A stretch of 28,339 bases of DNA from positions 1-28,339 of the forward strand of contig DATDMG010000125.1 in the NCBI GenBank assembly GCA_036518955.1, read 5' to 3'. Positions 1-8,090 of this stretch are shown in pieces. The number at the start of each line of letters is the position of its first letter. Position 1 is the first letter of the stretch. The notes beneath the pieces were generated by a model that ran no database searches, was not told the DNA's origin, and was given only the letters and a program-made list of their open reading frames with translations. The position numbers were made by a program, and so were the translations under genes. The DNA comes from DATDMG01 sp036518955 (lineage in GTDB: Bacteria; Actinomycetota; Actinomycetes; Actinomycetales; Kineosporiaceae).

Positions 1-2122
1 ACCCGTACGTCAACAGCCCATCACAGTTCGCCACCGCGCCGCAGTCCCGCAGCAACCGCGCCGCGGCCTCGGACTGTCCCTGGGCGATGAGCAGACCGGC
101 CTCGGCGACGTCCAGCCGACGGGCGAGCCACTCCGGAAGGCGCACCGAGGGCATCGCCGTCCGGCACTCCTCCAGCGCGACCAGGGCTGCGGCGTGGTCA
201 CTCCGGGCCCGCAGAAGTCGGCACCGGACGAGCCCGAGAACCGCCACCGCGACCGGCTCCGCCCGGACGAGGAGGATCGCCGTCGCCCGCTCGACGTGAG
301 CGCGCGCCTCGGCGCAGTCCCCGCGCTCAGCATGGATCCACGCGAGGGCGGTGTCCACGGTGAGGCACCGTGCATCCGTCGGCGGGTCCAGGCGCTCGCC
401 GATACCGAGGGCCCGGTGAGCGGTGTCCCAGGCACGCATCAGGGATCCCGACAGGGCTTCGGCCAGGGACAGGTCGGCGAGACATCGAGCCCGCAGGTGC
501 TCGCATCCGGGCACGTTCGACGCCCGCGCCGCCGCCGCGAGAATCTGCCGAGCCGTGGCCAGGTCCCCGAGGTCGAGGTGAGCGTAACCGGTGACCCAGA
601 GGGTCAGCGCGTGCGTGGACGGCGCCACGACCGCTCCCCGCGCGGCCTGCCCGGCGTGGATCTCCTGGGCCGTCGTGGCGGCCGCAAGGGCGCCTCCGGG
701 GTCCCCGACCGAGCAGGCCAGGGCACCGGTCGTGACGGCGATCCCGAGCTTCAGCGGCGTGATCCCGTCGCCGTTGGCTGCCTCCGCGAGGAGCTCTTCG
801 GCGCAGGTCAGATACTTCTGGCATTCGGTGAGGTCGTGATCTCGCCAGGCGAGCATCGCGGCCGCCAGGGCTGCCTCCGGCCCAGCCGTGCCGTCCGGCA
901 GGCCGGCCAGCAGCGCGACGGTCGCGTCGGACGGCGGCGCCGTGAGGAGGTACCCGACGGGCAGATGGCCGACGACGACACGAGCGGCGTCCAGCCAGTC
1001 GTCGGCCGCCGCGTACTGCTGGACCGCTTCGGGGACTCGACCGGCGGCCAGCAACCATTGCGCCGCCCGCCGGTGCAGGCGCCGGGCCCGGCCGCACGGT
1101 TCACGCCGCAGCTCGGCGCGCAGGAGGTCACGGATCAGCGGATGGTACTCGTAGCAGTCGTCCTCTTCGTCGCCCACGTCCACGAACGTGCGGGCCTGGG
1201 CCAGGGCCCGGAGGGTGACCGCAGCATCGCGGACACCGGACAGGTGCGCGGCAAGTTCGGCAGGCAGCCGGTCGACGACACACGTCGAGATCAAGAAGTC
1301 GCGCACGGACGGTGGATGGGTGTCCAGCACCTCGGCCCGGAAATAGGCAGCCAGGTCGCTCTCCCCCAGGGCCGGATCGCCCAGGTGCCGGGCCTGGATG
1401 CCGCCGAGGCGTAGGCCTGCGGCCCACCCCCTGGTGCGGTAGGCGAAGGCCAGGACGGCGCTCTCCGTCACGTCGACGTCGCGCCCGCTCAGCAGCTCTG
1501 CCGCCTCCTGGAGGGTGAAGGCGAGCTCGTGAAAACGGATCTCCACCAGAGAGCCCTCCAGACGGTACTGGTGGAGAGGCAGATTCGGGTCGACCCGAGT
1601 GATCAGCACGAGGCGCAGCCTGCCCCCGGCATGACGGAGCACGAAGTCGAGCTCGTCGGGGATCTGCTGCCGGTTCAGTACCTCGGCGTTGTCGAGAATG
1701 AGGACGACCGGAACCGGTGCTTCGGACAGGCGCGCCGCCAGGCGCATCAGCAGGCGGCGGTCGACAGCGTCCTCCGCCACCGGGGCGGGGATATCCTCGA
1801 CGGCGACCCCACCACGGGCCAAGCCCGCCAGAACGTAGGTCCAGAAGACCCCCGGGAGGTCGTCGTCCTCGTCGAGTGAGATCCAGGTCGCAGGGCCGGG
1901 TGCTCTCTCCGCGGACACCCACGAGCTGGCCAGCAGGGACTTCCCAGACCCGGCCGGGGCGTTGATCAAGGTGAGCGGGCCCCGGGTGCCGTCCGACAGC
2001 AGAGCGAAGAGGCGCTCCCGCTGCACCACAGGCTGCCTGATCCTGGGCAGGTGGAACTTCGCCGCCATGATCGGAACGCCACGCGGTGTACTGACCGGCC
2101 CGGGAATCTCGGTCTGAGTCAT
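1..2122 (-). CDS. LAL/MalT-type LuxR-family transcriptional regulator (3' end outside window)
   Basis: One uninterrupted minus-strand frame runs from an ATG at 2122 to the window edge, giving 707 residues with no stop. The protein opens MTQTEIPGPV and has a Walker A motif APAGSGKS at residues 55-62 and a Walker B segment VVLILDN at about 139-145. These are the marks of the STAND-type ATPase module of MalT-like (LAL) regulators. The rest is a long Ala/Leu-rich helical region that fits the family's TPR-like sensor. The expected C-terminal LuxR helix-turn-helix would lie beyond position 1, so the LuxR assignment rests on architecture. The start is supported by AGGTGA seven bases upstream; a second ATG at residue 19 is less well placed. 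It is transcribed divergently from another LAL gene at 2570. It is less like the other two LAL proteins here: its P-loop reads GSGKS where theirs read GYGKTTT. The inducing ligand cannot be read from the sequence. Confidence 0.85.
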   Translation of the reverse strand, partial: MTQTEIPGPVSTPRGVPIMAAKFHLPRIRQPVVQRERLFALLSDGTRGPLTLINAPAGSGKSLLASSWVSAERAPGPATWISLDEDDDLPGVFWTYVLAGLARGGVAVEDIPAPVAEDAVDRRLLMRLAARLSEAPVPVVLILDNAEVLNRQQIPDELDFVLRHAGGRLRLVLITRVDPNLPLHQYRLEGSLVEIRFHELAFTLQEAAELLSGRDVDVTESAVLAFAYRTRGWAAGLRLGGIQARHLGDPALGESDLAAYFRAEVLDTHPPSVRDFLISTCVVDRLPAELAAHLSGVRDAAVTLRALAQARTFVDVGDEEDDCYEYHPLIRDLLRAELRREPCGRARRLHRRAAQWLLAAGRVPEAVQQYAAADDWLDAARVVVGHLPVGYLLTAPPSDATVALLAGLPDGTAGPEAALAAAMLAWRDHDLTECQKYLTCAEELLAEAANGDGITPLKLGIAVTTGALACSVGDPGGALAAATTAQEIHAGQAARGAVVAPSTHALTLWVTGYAHLDLGDLATARQILAAAARASNVPGCEHLRARCLADLSLAEALSGSLMRAWDTAHRALGIGERLDPPTDARCLTVDTALAWIHAERGDCAEARAHVERATAILLVRAEPVAVAVLGLVRCRLLRARSDHAAALVALEECRTAMPSVRLPEWLARRLDVAEAGLLIAQGQSEAAARLLRDCGAVANCDGLLTYG

Positions 2123-2569
2123 GCTCTTCACCTGTCTCGGTCCACGAGGACCCCACGCCCGAGCGACGCCCTCCAGTTCAGACTTCCAGGTGGACCATGG
2201 ACCGGTCATCACCCGATTTGTACCACACCGCGCCATGTGCGCAGTCGTGACCGCCGAACGTCTGTGCGGGTGGGCGGCTCCCGCCGGTGTCCGACGACGA
2301 TGGTCCCTGGCCAGCCGCCTCCGGCAGGAGCAGAATTCTTTGCCTTGAGGTGAGGGCGGGTGCGAGACCGAGCGCTGCGCCGCCGGAGCCGTCATCGGTC
2401 GGGCCGGGAGGCCCTTGGTGGGCTCACGCCAGGGCCCACGTCAGGGCTCTGAGGCATCCCCGGTGCACCGGGGGGACGCCGAAGCTCCCGCCGGGGATCC
2501 GTGCCACGGTGGCCTCGGGGGCCCACCGAGATGCCGGCGCGGCTTCGAGCAGAGCTGCGAGGAGACGCG
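2123..2569. promoter_or_regulatory. Divergent intergenic region between two LAL regulators
   Basis: These 447 bp separate two divergent regulator genes and should hold both promoters. I see no convincing -35/-10 pair. Two structures stand out: a bulged inverted repeat at about 2410-2436 (GGCCCTTGG against CCAGGGCC), and a perfect 16-bp palindrome CCCCGGTGCACCGGGG at 2458-2473, about 97 bp before the chosen start of the right-hand gene. Either could be an operator, possibly autoregulatory. The in-frame upstream ATG at 2501 lacks a Shine-Dalgarno sequence and I do not treat it as the start. Confidence 0.5.
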
Positions 2570-4966
2570 ATGGGAGAACACAACCGTTGCCGATCCACAC
2601 GTGATGACTCCGGAACAGTCGACTCCGGAACGGTCCTGGGGCCGGCGACTGCCCCGGCTCCCCGGCCAGTGCCTGACGTACGCAGGTTCAGTCTGTGGCC
2701 GCGCCGTCGCCCGGGAACGGTTGTGCGGCACTCACTGCTCAAGCGTCTCGCCGAGGTGGGCGAGCACATCCCCTTGATCACGCTTGTCGCTCCGGCAGGT
2801 TACGGCAAGACGACCACGCTCAGCCAGTGGGCCGCGGCCAGCGATCAGCGGTTCCTCTACCTACGACTCGGGCCCGCCCACAACGAGGACGCCCGACTGC
2901 TCGACGATCTCGCCCGCGCCGTGAACCGCCACCACCACCTCGACCACGCCGTCCGGTCGGCACTCACCGATCGCGATCCGTACGCGGTCGACGTCGCCGT
3001 GCCGCAGATCGTCGCCGCCGTTCATGCGGTCGGCGAACCGGTCGTGATCGTCCTGGACGACGTGCACCATCTGCGTCGAGCGCAGTCGCTCGACGCCGTC
3101 CTCCAGCTGGCCCAGACCGTTCCCACCGGCTGCCACGTCGTCCTGGCGAGCCAGCGGCCGCCCCGGATCAGGATCGGGGGGATGCGGGGTCACGGCCGGT
3201 GCGTCGAGTTCGCGGCCGCCGATCTGGCGTTCTCCACCTCGGAAGCCGCTGTCCTGGCACACCAGATGGGAGTCGAGCTGACGGACGAGTCGGTCGAGGA
3301 ACTGGTTCGACGCACGGAGGGCTGGCCGGCCGGCGTCCACCTGGCGGCGTTGTCCCTCCGGGGAGCGACCGCTCCCGGACCCGCGACGGTCGAGAGCGTC
3401 GTCAGCGGGGAGCGTGGGCTTGTCGCCGACCACCTCAAGAAGGTTGCCCTGTCACAGCACTCTCCGGAGACGGTCGACTTCCTGGTGCGGACGTCGGTGC
3501 TGGAGCGCCTGTCGGCGCCCCTGTGCGACGCCGTGCTGCGATCGACCACGTCGGCGACTCAGCTCACCCAGATCGCCTCATCCACCCTGTTCGTCATTCC
3601 CGAGGACGGGCGCGGCGAACAGTACCGCTACCACCGTCTCTTCGCGCAGGTGCTGCTGGGCGAACTGCGTCGGCGTACGCCGGCGCAGGAGCCGCAGCTG
3701 CTCTCCCGCGCCGCTGCGTGGTGCGAGGCGCAGGGTGACTATGAGCGCGCTGTGACCTATGCTCTCCAGGCGCACGACGGGATCGCGGCCGCGCGTCTGC
3801 TCACCGTGCATCTCCAGCACCTGCACGCGGAGGGGCGGATCCAGGCCGCCCGCCGCTGGCTGCACGCCCTACCGGACAACGTCCTTCGGGCCTACCCGCC
3901 CTGTGCGCTCGCCCAGCTGTGGGTATGGGCCCTCACCGGGGACCCGACCCGCGCGCGGCGATGCCTGTGGATCGCCGAGTCCTCGACGTTCGACGGTGCC
4001 ATGCCGGACGGCAGCGCCTCCTACGCCTCCGCGCTGGCGCGAGCGCGGGCCCTGCTGTCCCCCCAGGGAGTCGACGCCATGCTGAGGGACGCCCAGCGGG
4101 CGAGCGAACTGGAGCCGCCGGGGGGCCCGTGGTACACCATGGCCCAGTTGCTCCTGGGCAGCGCTCAGCTCCTGACCGGAGACTCCGACGCGGCCACCCG
4201 CTCGTTCGAGCTCGCGGCCCACCTGGCGGGGCACGAGCAGGAACCGGCTGCCTCCTACTCGCTGGCCCAGCTCTCTCTGATCGCCGCGGAGCGCGGCAAC
4301 TGGACGACGGCCGCGGCTCGGATGCGGGAATCCCAGGCGAAGGTGCGCTCCGCGAGGCTGGGCAGTGACATCTTCAGCCTGCTCACCTACACGGCCGGTG
4401 CCAGGACGGCGCTGCACCACGGGCATGACCAGACCGCCCTCGGCCAGCTGAACAAGGCGCTTCGCCTGTACGGCGACCCCTCGCCGCGCGCCATCCCCTG
4501 GCTCGGCGCCTACTCCGCCATGGTGTTGGGACATGTGCTCACCGACCTGGGCGACCTACGCGCCGCCCAGCAGAAGCTCGGGGACGCTACCAGGTACTTG
4601 ACCGTCCTGGGCGACAGCGGGCTGCTCATGACCTGGCACCGCATCCTCATGCAACGGCTGGCCAGAGCACGCAATCTGGGCTCCGTGACGAGGGCAGCAG
4701 GGCTCACGTCGGCGGAATCGCGCATCCTGCGGCTCCTCCCGACGCATTTGACACTGTCGGACATCGGCCGCGAATTCCAGCTGTCCACCAACACCGTCAA
4801 GTCCCAGGTGGGCGCGATCTACCGGAAACTTGGCGTAGCGTCGCGAGGGCAGGCCGTCCAGCGGGCCTTCGATCTGGGGCTGCTCGAGCCCGGGCCGAGC
4901 CACGCCCCCGGCCCCGCGGCCGGGAATTGGTCGCGGCCTCCCCTGAACTCGCGGCCTCGCACGTAG
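2570..4966 (+). CDS. LAL/MalT-type LuxR-family transcriptional regulator
   Basis: The gene encodes 798 residues. The ATG at 2570 is chosen because AGGAGA lies about four bases upstream; an in-frame ATG at 2501 would add 23 residues without a ribosome site. Walker A is APAGYGKT at 74-81, Walker B is VVIVLDDVHH at about 158-167, a helical TPR-like middle follows, and a LuxR-type HTH occupies about 712-773 (ESRILRLLP, then LSTNTVKSQVGAIYRKLGV). The length matches complete LAL regulators, which are ATP-dependent activators responding to small effectors. The last 24 residues are a Pro/Gly/Arg-rich tail beyond the HTH. The P-loop and HTH closely resemble those of the regulator at 21483-23786, so these two look like paralogues. 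The target is unknown; the co-oriented membrane-protein operon starting at 5164 is one candidate. Confidence 0.92.
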   Translation: MGEHNRCRSTRDDSGTVDSGTVLGPATAPAPRPVPDVRRFSLWPRRRPGTVVRHSLLKRLAEVGEHIPLITLVAPAGYGKTTTLSQWAAASDQRFLYLRLGPAHNEDARLLDDLARAVNRHHHLDHAVRSALTDRDPYAVDVAVPQIVAAVHAVGEPVVIVLDDVHHLRRAQSLDAVLQLAQTVPTGCHVVLASQRPPRIRIGGMRGHGRCVEFAAADLAFSTSEAAVLAHQMGVELTDESVEELVRRTEGWPAGVHLAALSLRGATAPGPATVESVVSGERGLVADHLKKVALSQHSPETVDFLVRTSVLERLSAPLCDAVLRSTTSATQLTQIASSTLFVIPEDGRGEQYRYHRLFAQVLLGELRRRTPAQEPQLLSRAAAWCEAQGDYERAVTYALQAHDGIAAARLLTVHLQHLHAEGRIQAARRWLHALPDNVLRAYPPCALAQLWVWALTGDPTRARRCLWIAESSTFDGAMPDGSASYASALARARALLSPQGVDAMLRDAQRASELEPPGGPWYTMAQLLLGSAQLLTGDSDAATRSFELAAHLAGHEQEPAASYSLAQLSLIAAERGNWTTAAARMRESQAKVRSARLGSDIFSLLTYTAGARTALHHGHDQTALGQLNKALRLYGDPSPRAIPWLGAYSAMVLGHVLTDLGDLRAAQQKLGDATRYLTVLGDSGLLMTWHRILMQRLARARNLGSVTRAAGLTSAESRILRLLPTHLTLSDIGREFQLSTNTVKSQVGAIYRKLGVASRGQAVQRAFDLGLLEPGPSHAPGPAAGNWSRPPLNSRPRT

Positions 4967-5163
4967 CGGATGAATGCTGCTCCGCACCGCCGTTGACCCC
5001 TCCTCCCGTGCTCCGGACCGCCACCACTCATCCGGACAGGATGATCCGTCCGCCGTCGGTCCGTCGCAGCATGAGCAGGTAATGGCGTGCGCACCGTGGC
5101 GTCATGCCCTCCGCTCAGGTGATCACGTGGACGAACCGGATCTCAACCATCGAAGAGGTCGTT

Positions 5164-5685
5164 GTGATCAGCATTCTGGCCGCGACACTGACGATCGTCG
5201 TCATCTTGGGCGTCATCGCGCCGACCCGGATCGGCAGGGAGTTCACAGCCCGTCTGCGTCGGCGACAGGTCGCCCGCCGAGGTGGGGATCAGCCCGCCAC
5301 CTTCGCGTGCAGGCTCCGGCCCGACGGCCAGGTCCGCTGGCGTCGCCGCTGCCGGGCGGCGTGGATCCACGACGTCCTGCTCGTGACGAGCGGCCGGGTG
5401 TTCCCGCGGACGACCGCGCTGGCGGTCCGAATGCCCGAGGACGTCATTCGCGGGACCACCCGCAACGAAATCTCTCAGCTGGGCACGCATCCCCATGTGA
5501 TCATTCTGAGGCTGGACGACGGTCAGCTGATCGAACTCGCTGCTGGCGAATCTGATCGCACGTGCCTGGCCGGTCCCTTCCTGGCTGCCGCAATCCCCGG
5601 GCTACGCGCGGCCAGGGTGGAGAGACGCCGCCGCTTCAGGACAGATCACCCCCTCGGACAACCCGACCCGAAGGAACAGGATTGA
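5164..5685 (+). CDS. DUF2550-like single-pass membrane protein
   Basis: The predicted protein has 173 residues. I place the start at GTG 5164, which has AGAGG five bases upstream and puts a hydrophobic segment (ISILAATLTIVVILGVIA) at the very N-terminus. An in-frame ATG at 5104 would add 20 unlikely residues. A basic stretch (RLRRRQVARR) follows the membrane segment and predicts a cytoplasmic C-terminal domain. That domain has a pattern like DUF2550 proteins: TFACRLR early, then a W-rich/R-rich strand, a promoter-proximal RVFPR segment, and a final G-x-x-IELA strand. No catalytic motif is visible and the function is unknown. The stop is one base before the next gene's ATG, so the two are very likely co-translated. 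The DUF2550 label is from remembered family features and could be wrong. Confidence 0.65.
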   Translation: MISILAATLTIVVILGVIAPTRIGREFTARLRRRQVARRGGDQPATFACRLRPDGQVRWRRRCRAAWIHDVLLVTSGRVFPRTTALAVRMPEDVIRGTTRNEISQLGTHPHVIILRLDDGQLIELAAGESDRTCLAGPFLAAAIPGLRAARVERRRRFRTDHPLGQPDPKEQD

Positions 5686-5686
5686 C

Positions 5687-6166
5687 ATGTCTGATACCCA
5701 GCAGAACCCAGGGATCGCTACCGGTTCCGCTTCGCCAGCACGCACCCACGACGGCACTGCCGGGCACGTAGCCACGAGGAGCCGCTGGGTGGGGTGGGTG
5801 GTGTTCGCCGGCATCATGATGATCCTGATCGGCACCTTCCAGGCGATCGCCGGCCTGGTCGGAATCTTCCGCGACCAGTACTTCCTGGTGACGAATTCCG
5901 GGCTCGTCATCACCGCGGATTACACCAAGTGGGGATGGACGCACCTCATCCTGGGTGTCGTGGTCGCCCTCGCCGGTCTGGCGGTGATAATGCGGGGCGC
6001 CCTGTGGGCGCGGATCCTCGGGGTGGTTCTGGCAGGCCTCAGCGCCATCGCGAACCTGCTCTTCCTCGGGGCCTACCCGTTGTGGAGCATCCTCGTGATC
6101 GCCATGGACATCGTGGTCATCTTCGCGCTGGTGGTTCACGGCTCAGAGGTCACGGTGAAGGACTGA
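5687..6166 (+). CDS. DUF7144 family integral membrane protein
   Basis: The protein has 159 residues: a polar N-terminus of about 32 residues, then four hydrophobic segments at about 33-56, 82-101, 105-127 and 129-149. The first segment, WVGWVVFAGIMMILIGTFQA, and the later DYTKWGWTHLILGV and YPLWSILVIAMDI stretches match the actinobacterial DUF7144 membrane family. The function of that family is not established. The gene starts one base after the preceding stop and its own TGA overlaps the next ATG as TGATG, so it is the middle member of a translationally coupled three-gene set. No enzymatic residues are evident; a structural or stress-related membrane role is only a guess. Confidence 0.8.
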   Translation: MSDTQQNPGIATGSASPARTHDGTAGHVATRSRWVGWVVFAGIMMILIGTFQAIAGLVGIFRDQYFLVTNSGLVITADYTKWGWTHLILGVVVALAGLAVIMRGALWARILGVVLAGLSAIANLLFLGAYPLWSILVIAMDIVVIFALVVHGSEVTVKD

Positions 6167-7392
6167 TGACGTCACCGGACGGTCGTCGCGCACAGCTTGC
6201 CGAACGCCGCGACCGTCGACCCTGCTCGGGGGTCACTCCCGGCACGGCTCCCCGACCCTGCCCGAGTATCGCCGAGCTGGGGCGGACGACGCCGCGCACG
6301 AGGAATCATCGCATCCACCTGGATCGCGGCCATCTGGATCGCGGCCAGCCGGCCGCGGCGATCGCGGCGCTGCTGGTCGTGGGCTCGCTGCTGGCCTCGC
6401 TGCTGGCCGGGTGCGCACAGCGCGGCGCACCCGGCGCCACACCCAGTTCATCCAGCAGGTCATCCAGCACGGGCGCTGCGTCCGACCAGAACACGGCCCG
6501 GAAGGCCCAGAACGCGTCGTCCGACCAGAGCACGGCCGCCGGCGAGGCAAGCCGCTCCGGTGCTTCCGCGACGACACCGTCATGGGCCGCGGCGTCGACT
6601 CGAACGGCAGCCGGCGGATCCACTCCCGCCGCTGCCGCCCCCAGCGCACCGGTCAGTTCCGCTCCCCGGCAGGAACGGGCGGCCCCGCAGGAGCAGGCTG
6701 CGGCGCCGACGACGGTTCGCATCGAGACCACCGCCCCCGCGGCGCCCACTCCCACGGTGACGGTGAGCACCGCACGCATCGTGGCGGCCACGATCACCCA
6801 GACGCCCACGACGGCAGCCATGGCGACGCCGTCCGTGACACCTCAGCCGGCATCGTCCCAGCCGGCATCGTCGAGCGGCGGCCCGTCCTATTGGTGGCTG
6901 GTGCTCCTGGTGGCGATCCTGGGCGCCGGTGTGGTGACCGTGTTCGTCACCGCCGGCCGCCGGCACAGCGCGTTGCACGCCTGGGACACCGCCCTCGCCG
7001 AGGCCACGAGGTCCGCCCGGTGGATCGAGGAGCGGCTGCTCCCAGCCTTGTTCGGCGCGAGCGGGCCGGACCCCGGGCCGGACACCTTGGCCCCGGGCTG
7101 GTCGTCGGTCAGGCCGCGGATCCTGGTTCTGGAGCAGCAGCTGACGACGCTGGTCCAGACGGCACCGGACGCCGCGCGCCGTGGCGCCGCGGACTCCCTG
7201 CGGGCCACGCTCGGCGAACTCTCGGCGTCCCTGGACGCCGCCGCGGCCGCCGGCACCACCGGGGACTACACCCTGGCGCGGGTGCGCGTCGATCTCGCTC
7301 GCGACCGCCTCGCGCGCCAGCTGACGCAGGCATCCGCTGCCACCAGCCCGGGATCGGCGGACGGCCGCTCCCAAGGGGCCATCCACCCTTGA
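6166..7392 (+). CDS. Two-segment envelope protein with Ala/Ser/Thr/Pro-rich extracytoplasmic linker
   Basis: The ATG at 6166 overlaps the preceding stop (TGATG) and gives 408 residues. I do not recognise the family. A hydrophobic segment at about 63-82 ends in LLAGC, a lipobox-like motif with Cys83. A 155-residue linker very rich in Ala, Ser, Thr, Pro and Gln follows. A second membrane segment spans about 242-263 (YWWLVLLVAILGAG), then comes a helical C-terminal domain of about 145 residues. If residues 1-62 are real, the lipobox is far from the N-terminus, so the first segment may be an ordinary membrane anchor; no nearer in-frame start was found. The likely topology is cytoplasmic N-terminus, external linker, cytoplasmic C-terminus. 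The coding DNA contains small in-frame duplications, for example LDRGH/LDRGQ at 6319-6347. Coupling to DUF7144 suggests a joint membrane complex. Confidence 0.7.
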   Translation: MTSPDGRRAQLAERRDRRPCSGVTPGTAPRPCPSIAELGRTTPRTRNHRIHLDRGHLDRGQPAAAIAALLVVGSLLASLLAGCAQRGAPGATPSSSSRSSSTGAASDQNTARKAQNASSDQSTAAGEASRSGASATTPSWAAASTRTAAGGSTPAAAAPSAPVSSAPRQERAAPQEQAAAPTTVRIETTAPAAPTPTVTVSTARIVAATITQTPTTAAMATPSVTPQPASSQPASSSGGPSYWWLVLLVAILGAGVVTVFVTAGRRHSALHAWDTALAEATRSARWIEERLLPALFGASGPDPGPDTLAPGWSSVRPRILVLEQQLTTLVQTAPDAARRGAADSLRATLGELSASLDAAAAAGTTGDYTLARVRVDLARDRLARQLTQASAATSPGSADGRSQGAIHP

Positions 7393-7458
7393 CGACTGCC
7401 CGCGATGTACGGTCCGGCGTTCGCCCGGACCCGAAGAACCGCATGGGAGGAAATCGAC

Positions 7459-7977
7459 ATGGCTGATCTGTTCGTCCTCGGGTTCCCCACCAAGGAGAAG
7501 GCTGAAGCCGTCATGGAGGTCACCCGCAGCCTGCAGAAGGAGGAACTGCTCGACCTCGAGGACGCCGCGCTGGTCTGGCGGACCGCCGACGGCAAGATCA
7601 AGGTTCAGCAGTCCTACAACCCCACCGGAGCAGGGGCAGTGACGGGTGCGCTCTGGGGGGCCCTGTTCGGGCTACTGTTCCTGATGCCTGTCTTCGGAAT
7701 GGCTGTCGGCGCGGCGAGTGGTGCCATCGCCGGCAAGCTGACCGACCTGGGCATCAATGACGACTTCATGAAGAAGGTCGCCGCCACCCTCGAGCCTGGC
7801 GCAGCCGCGATCTTCGCGTTGGTGCGGCGAAGCACTCCCGATCGTGTCCGCAAGGCGCTGGCCCCCTACGAACCGACGGTGATCCGGACCTCCCTGTCCA
7901 CCGAGGAGGAGGCGGAACTCGTCGCCGAGCTGCAGCGTGCGACCGCTGAGGCGCACCGCAGCCCGCAGACGACCTGA
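7459..7977 (+). CDS. DUF1269 family protein with glycine-zipper membrane segment
   Basis: The 172-residue protein starts at ATG 7459, with GGGAGG about eight bases upstream; an in-frame ATG at 7405 has no such site. The layout is that of DUF1269: an N-terminal alpha/beta region (MADLFVLGFPTKEKAEAV), a central Gly/Ala-rich hydrophobic hairpin at about 57-93 (GAGAVTGALWGALFGLLF, then GMAVGAASGAIAG), and a C-terminal alpha/beta region with LEPGAAAIFALV. The zipper suggests membrane insertion or oligomerisation. The family's biochemical role is unknown. It lies 66 bp after the preceding gene in the same direction and may be the last cistron of that operon, since a strong hairpin follows. Related proteins are at 16374 and 20840. 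Confidence 0.85.
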   Translation: MADLFVLGFPTKEKAEAVMEVTRSLQKEELLDLEDAALVWRTADGKIKVQQSYNPTGAGAVTGALWGALFGLLFLMPVFGMAVGAASGAIAGKLTDLGINDDFMKKVAATLEPGAAAIFALVRRSTPDRVRKALAPYEPTVIRTSLSTEEEAELVAELQRATAEAHRSPQTT

Positions 7978-8021
7978 GTCCGGCGGGACCTGGGCAGGCG
8001 GCAGGACCAGGTGGGCTCGCT

Positions 8022-8066
8022 CGGGCCTGTCCGGCGGGACTCGGGCGAGCCCGCCGGACAGGCCCG
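8022..8066. terminator. Perfect 17-bp inverted repeat, probable terminator
   Basis: CGGGCCTGTCCGGCGGG at 8022-8038 is exactly repeated in inverse orientation at 8050-8066, with an 11-base loop. It lies 45 bases after the DUF1269 stop and 25 bases before the channel start. There is no T-run, which is usual for actinobacterial hairpin terminators. Because it is so near the next start it could also modulate readthrough into the channel gene. Confidence 0.65.
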
Positions 8067-8090
8067 GGAGGACGGCGGCGGGAGGACGGC

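Noticed and set aside
194..1414. Long plus-strand open frame opposite the first LAL gene
   Set aside because: It is Arg/Gly/Pro-rich with no domain, and the opposite strand encodes a clear STAND ATPase protein; it is a high-GC shadow.
1128..2156. Minus-strand open frame of 342 codons
   Set aside because: It is out of frame with the Walker A/B-containing protein on the same strand and has no recognisable content.
2501..2569. N-terminal extension of the second LAL protein
   Set aside because: The ATG at 2501 lacks a ribosome site, whereas the ATG at 2570 has AGGAGA correctly placed.
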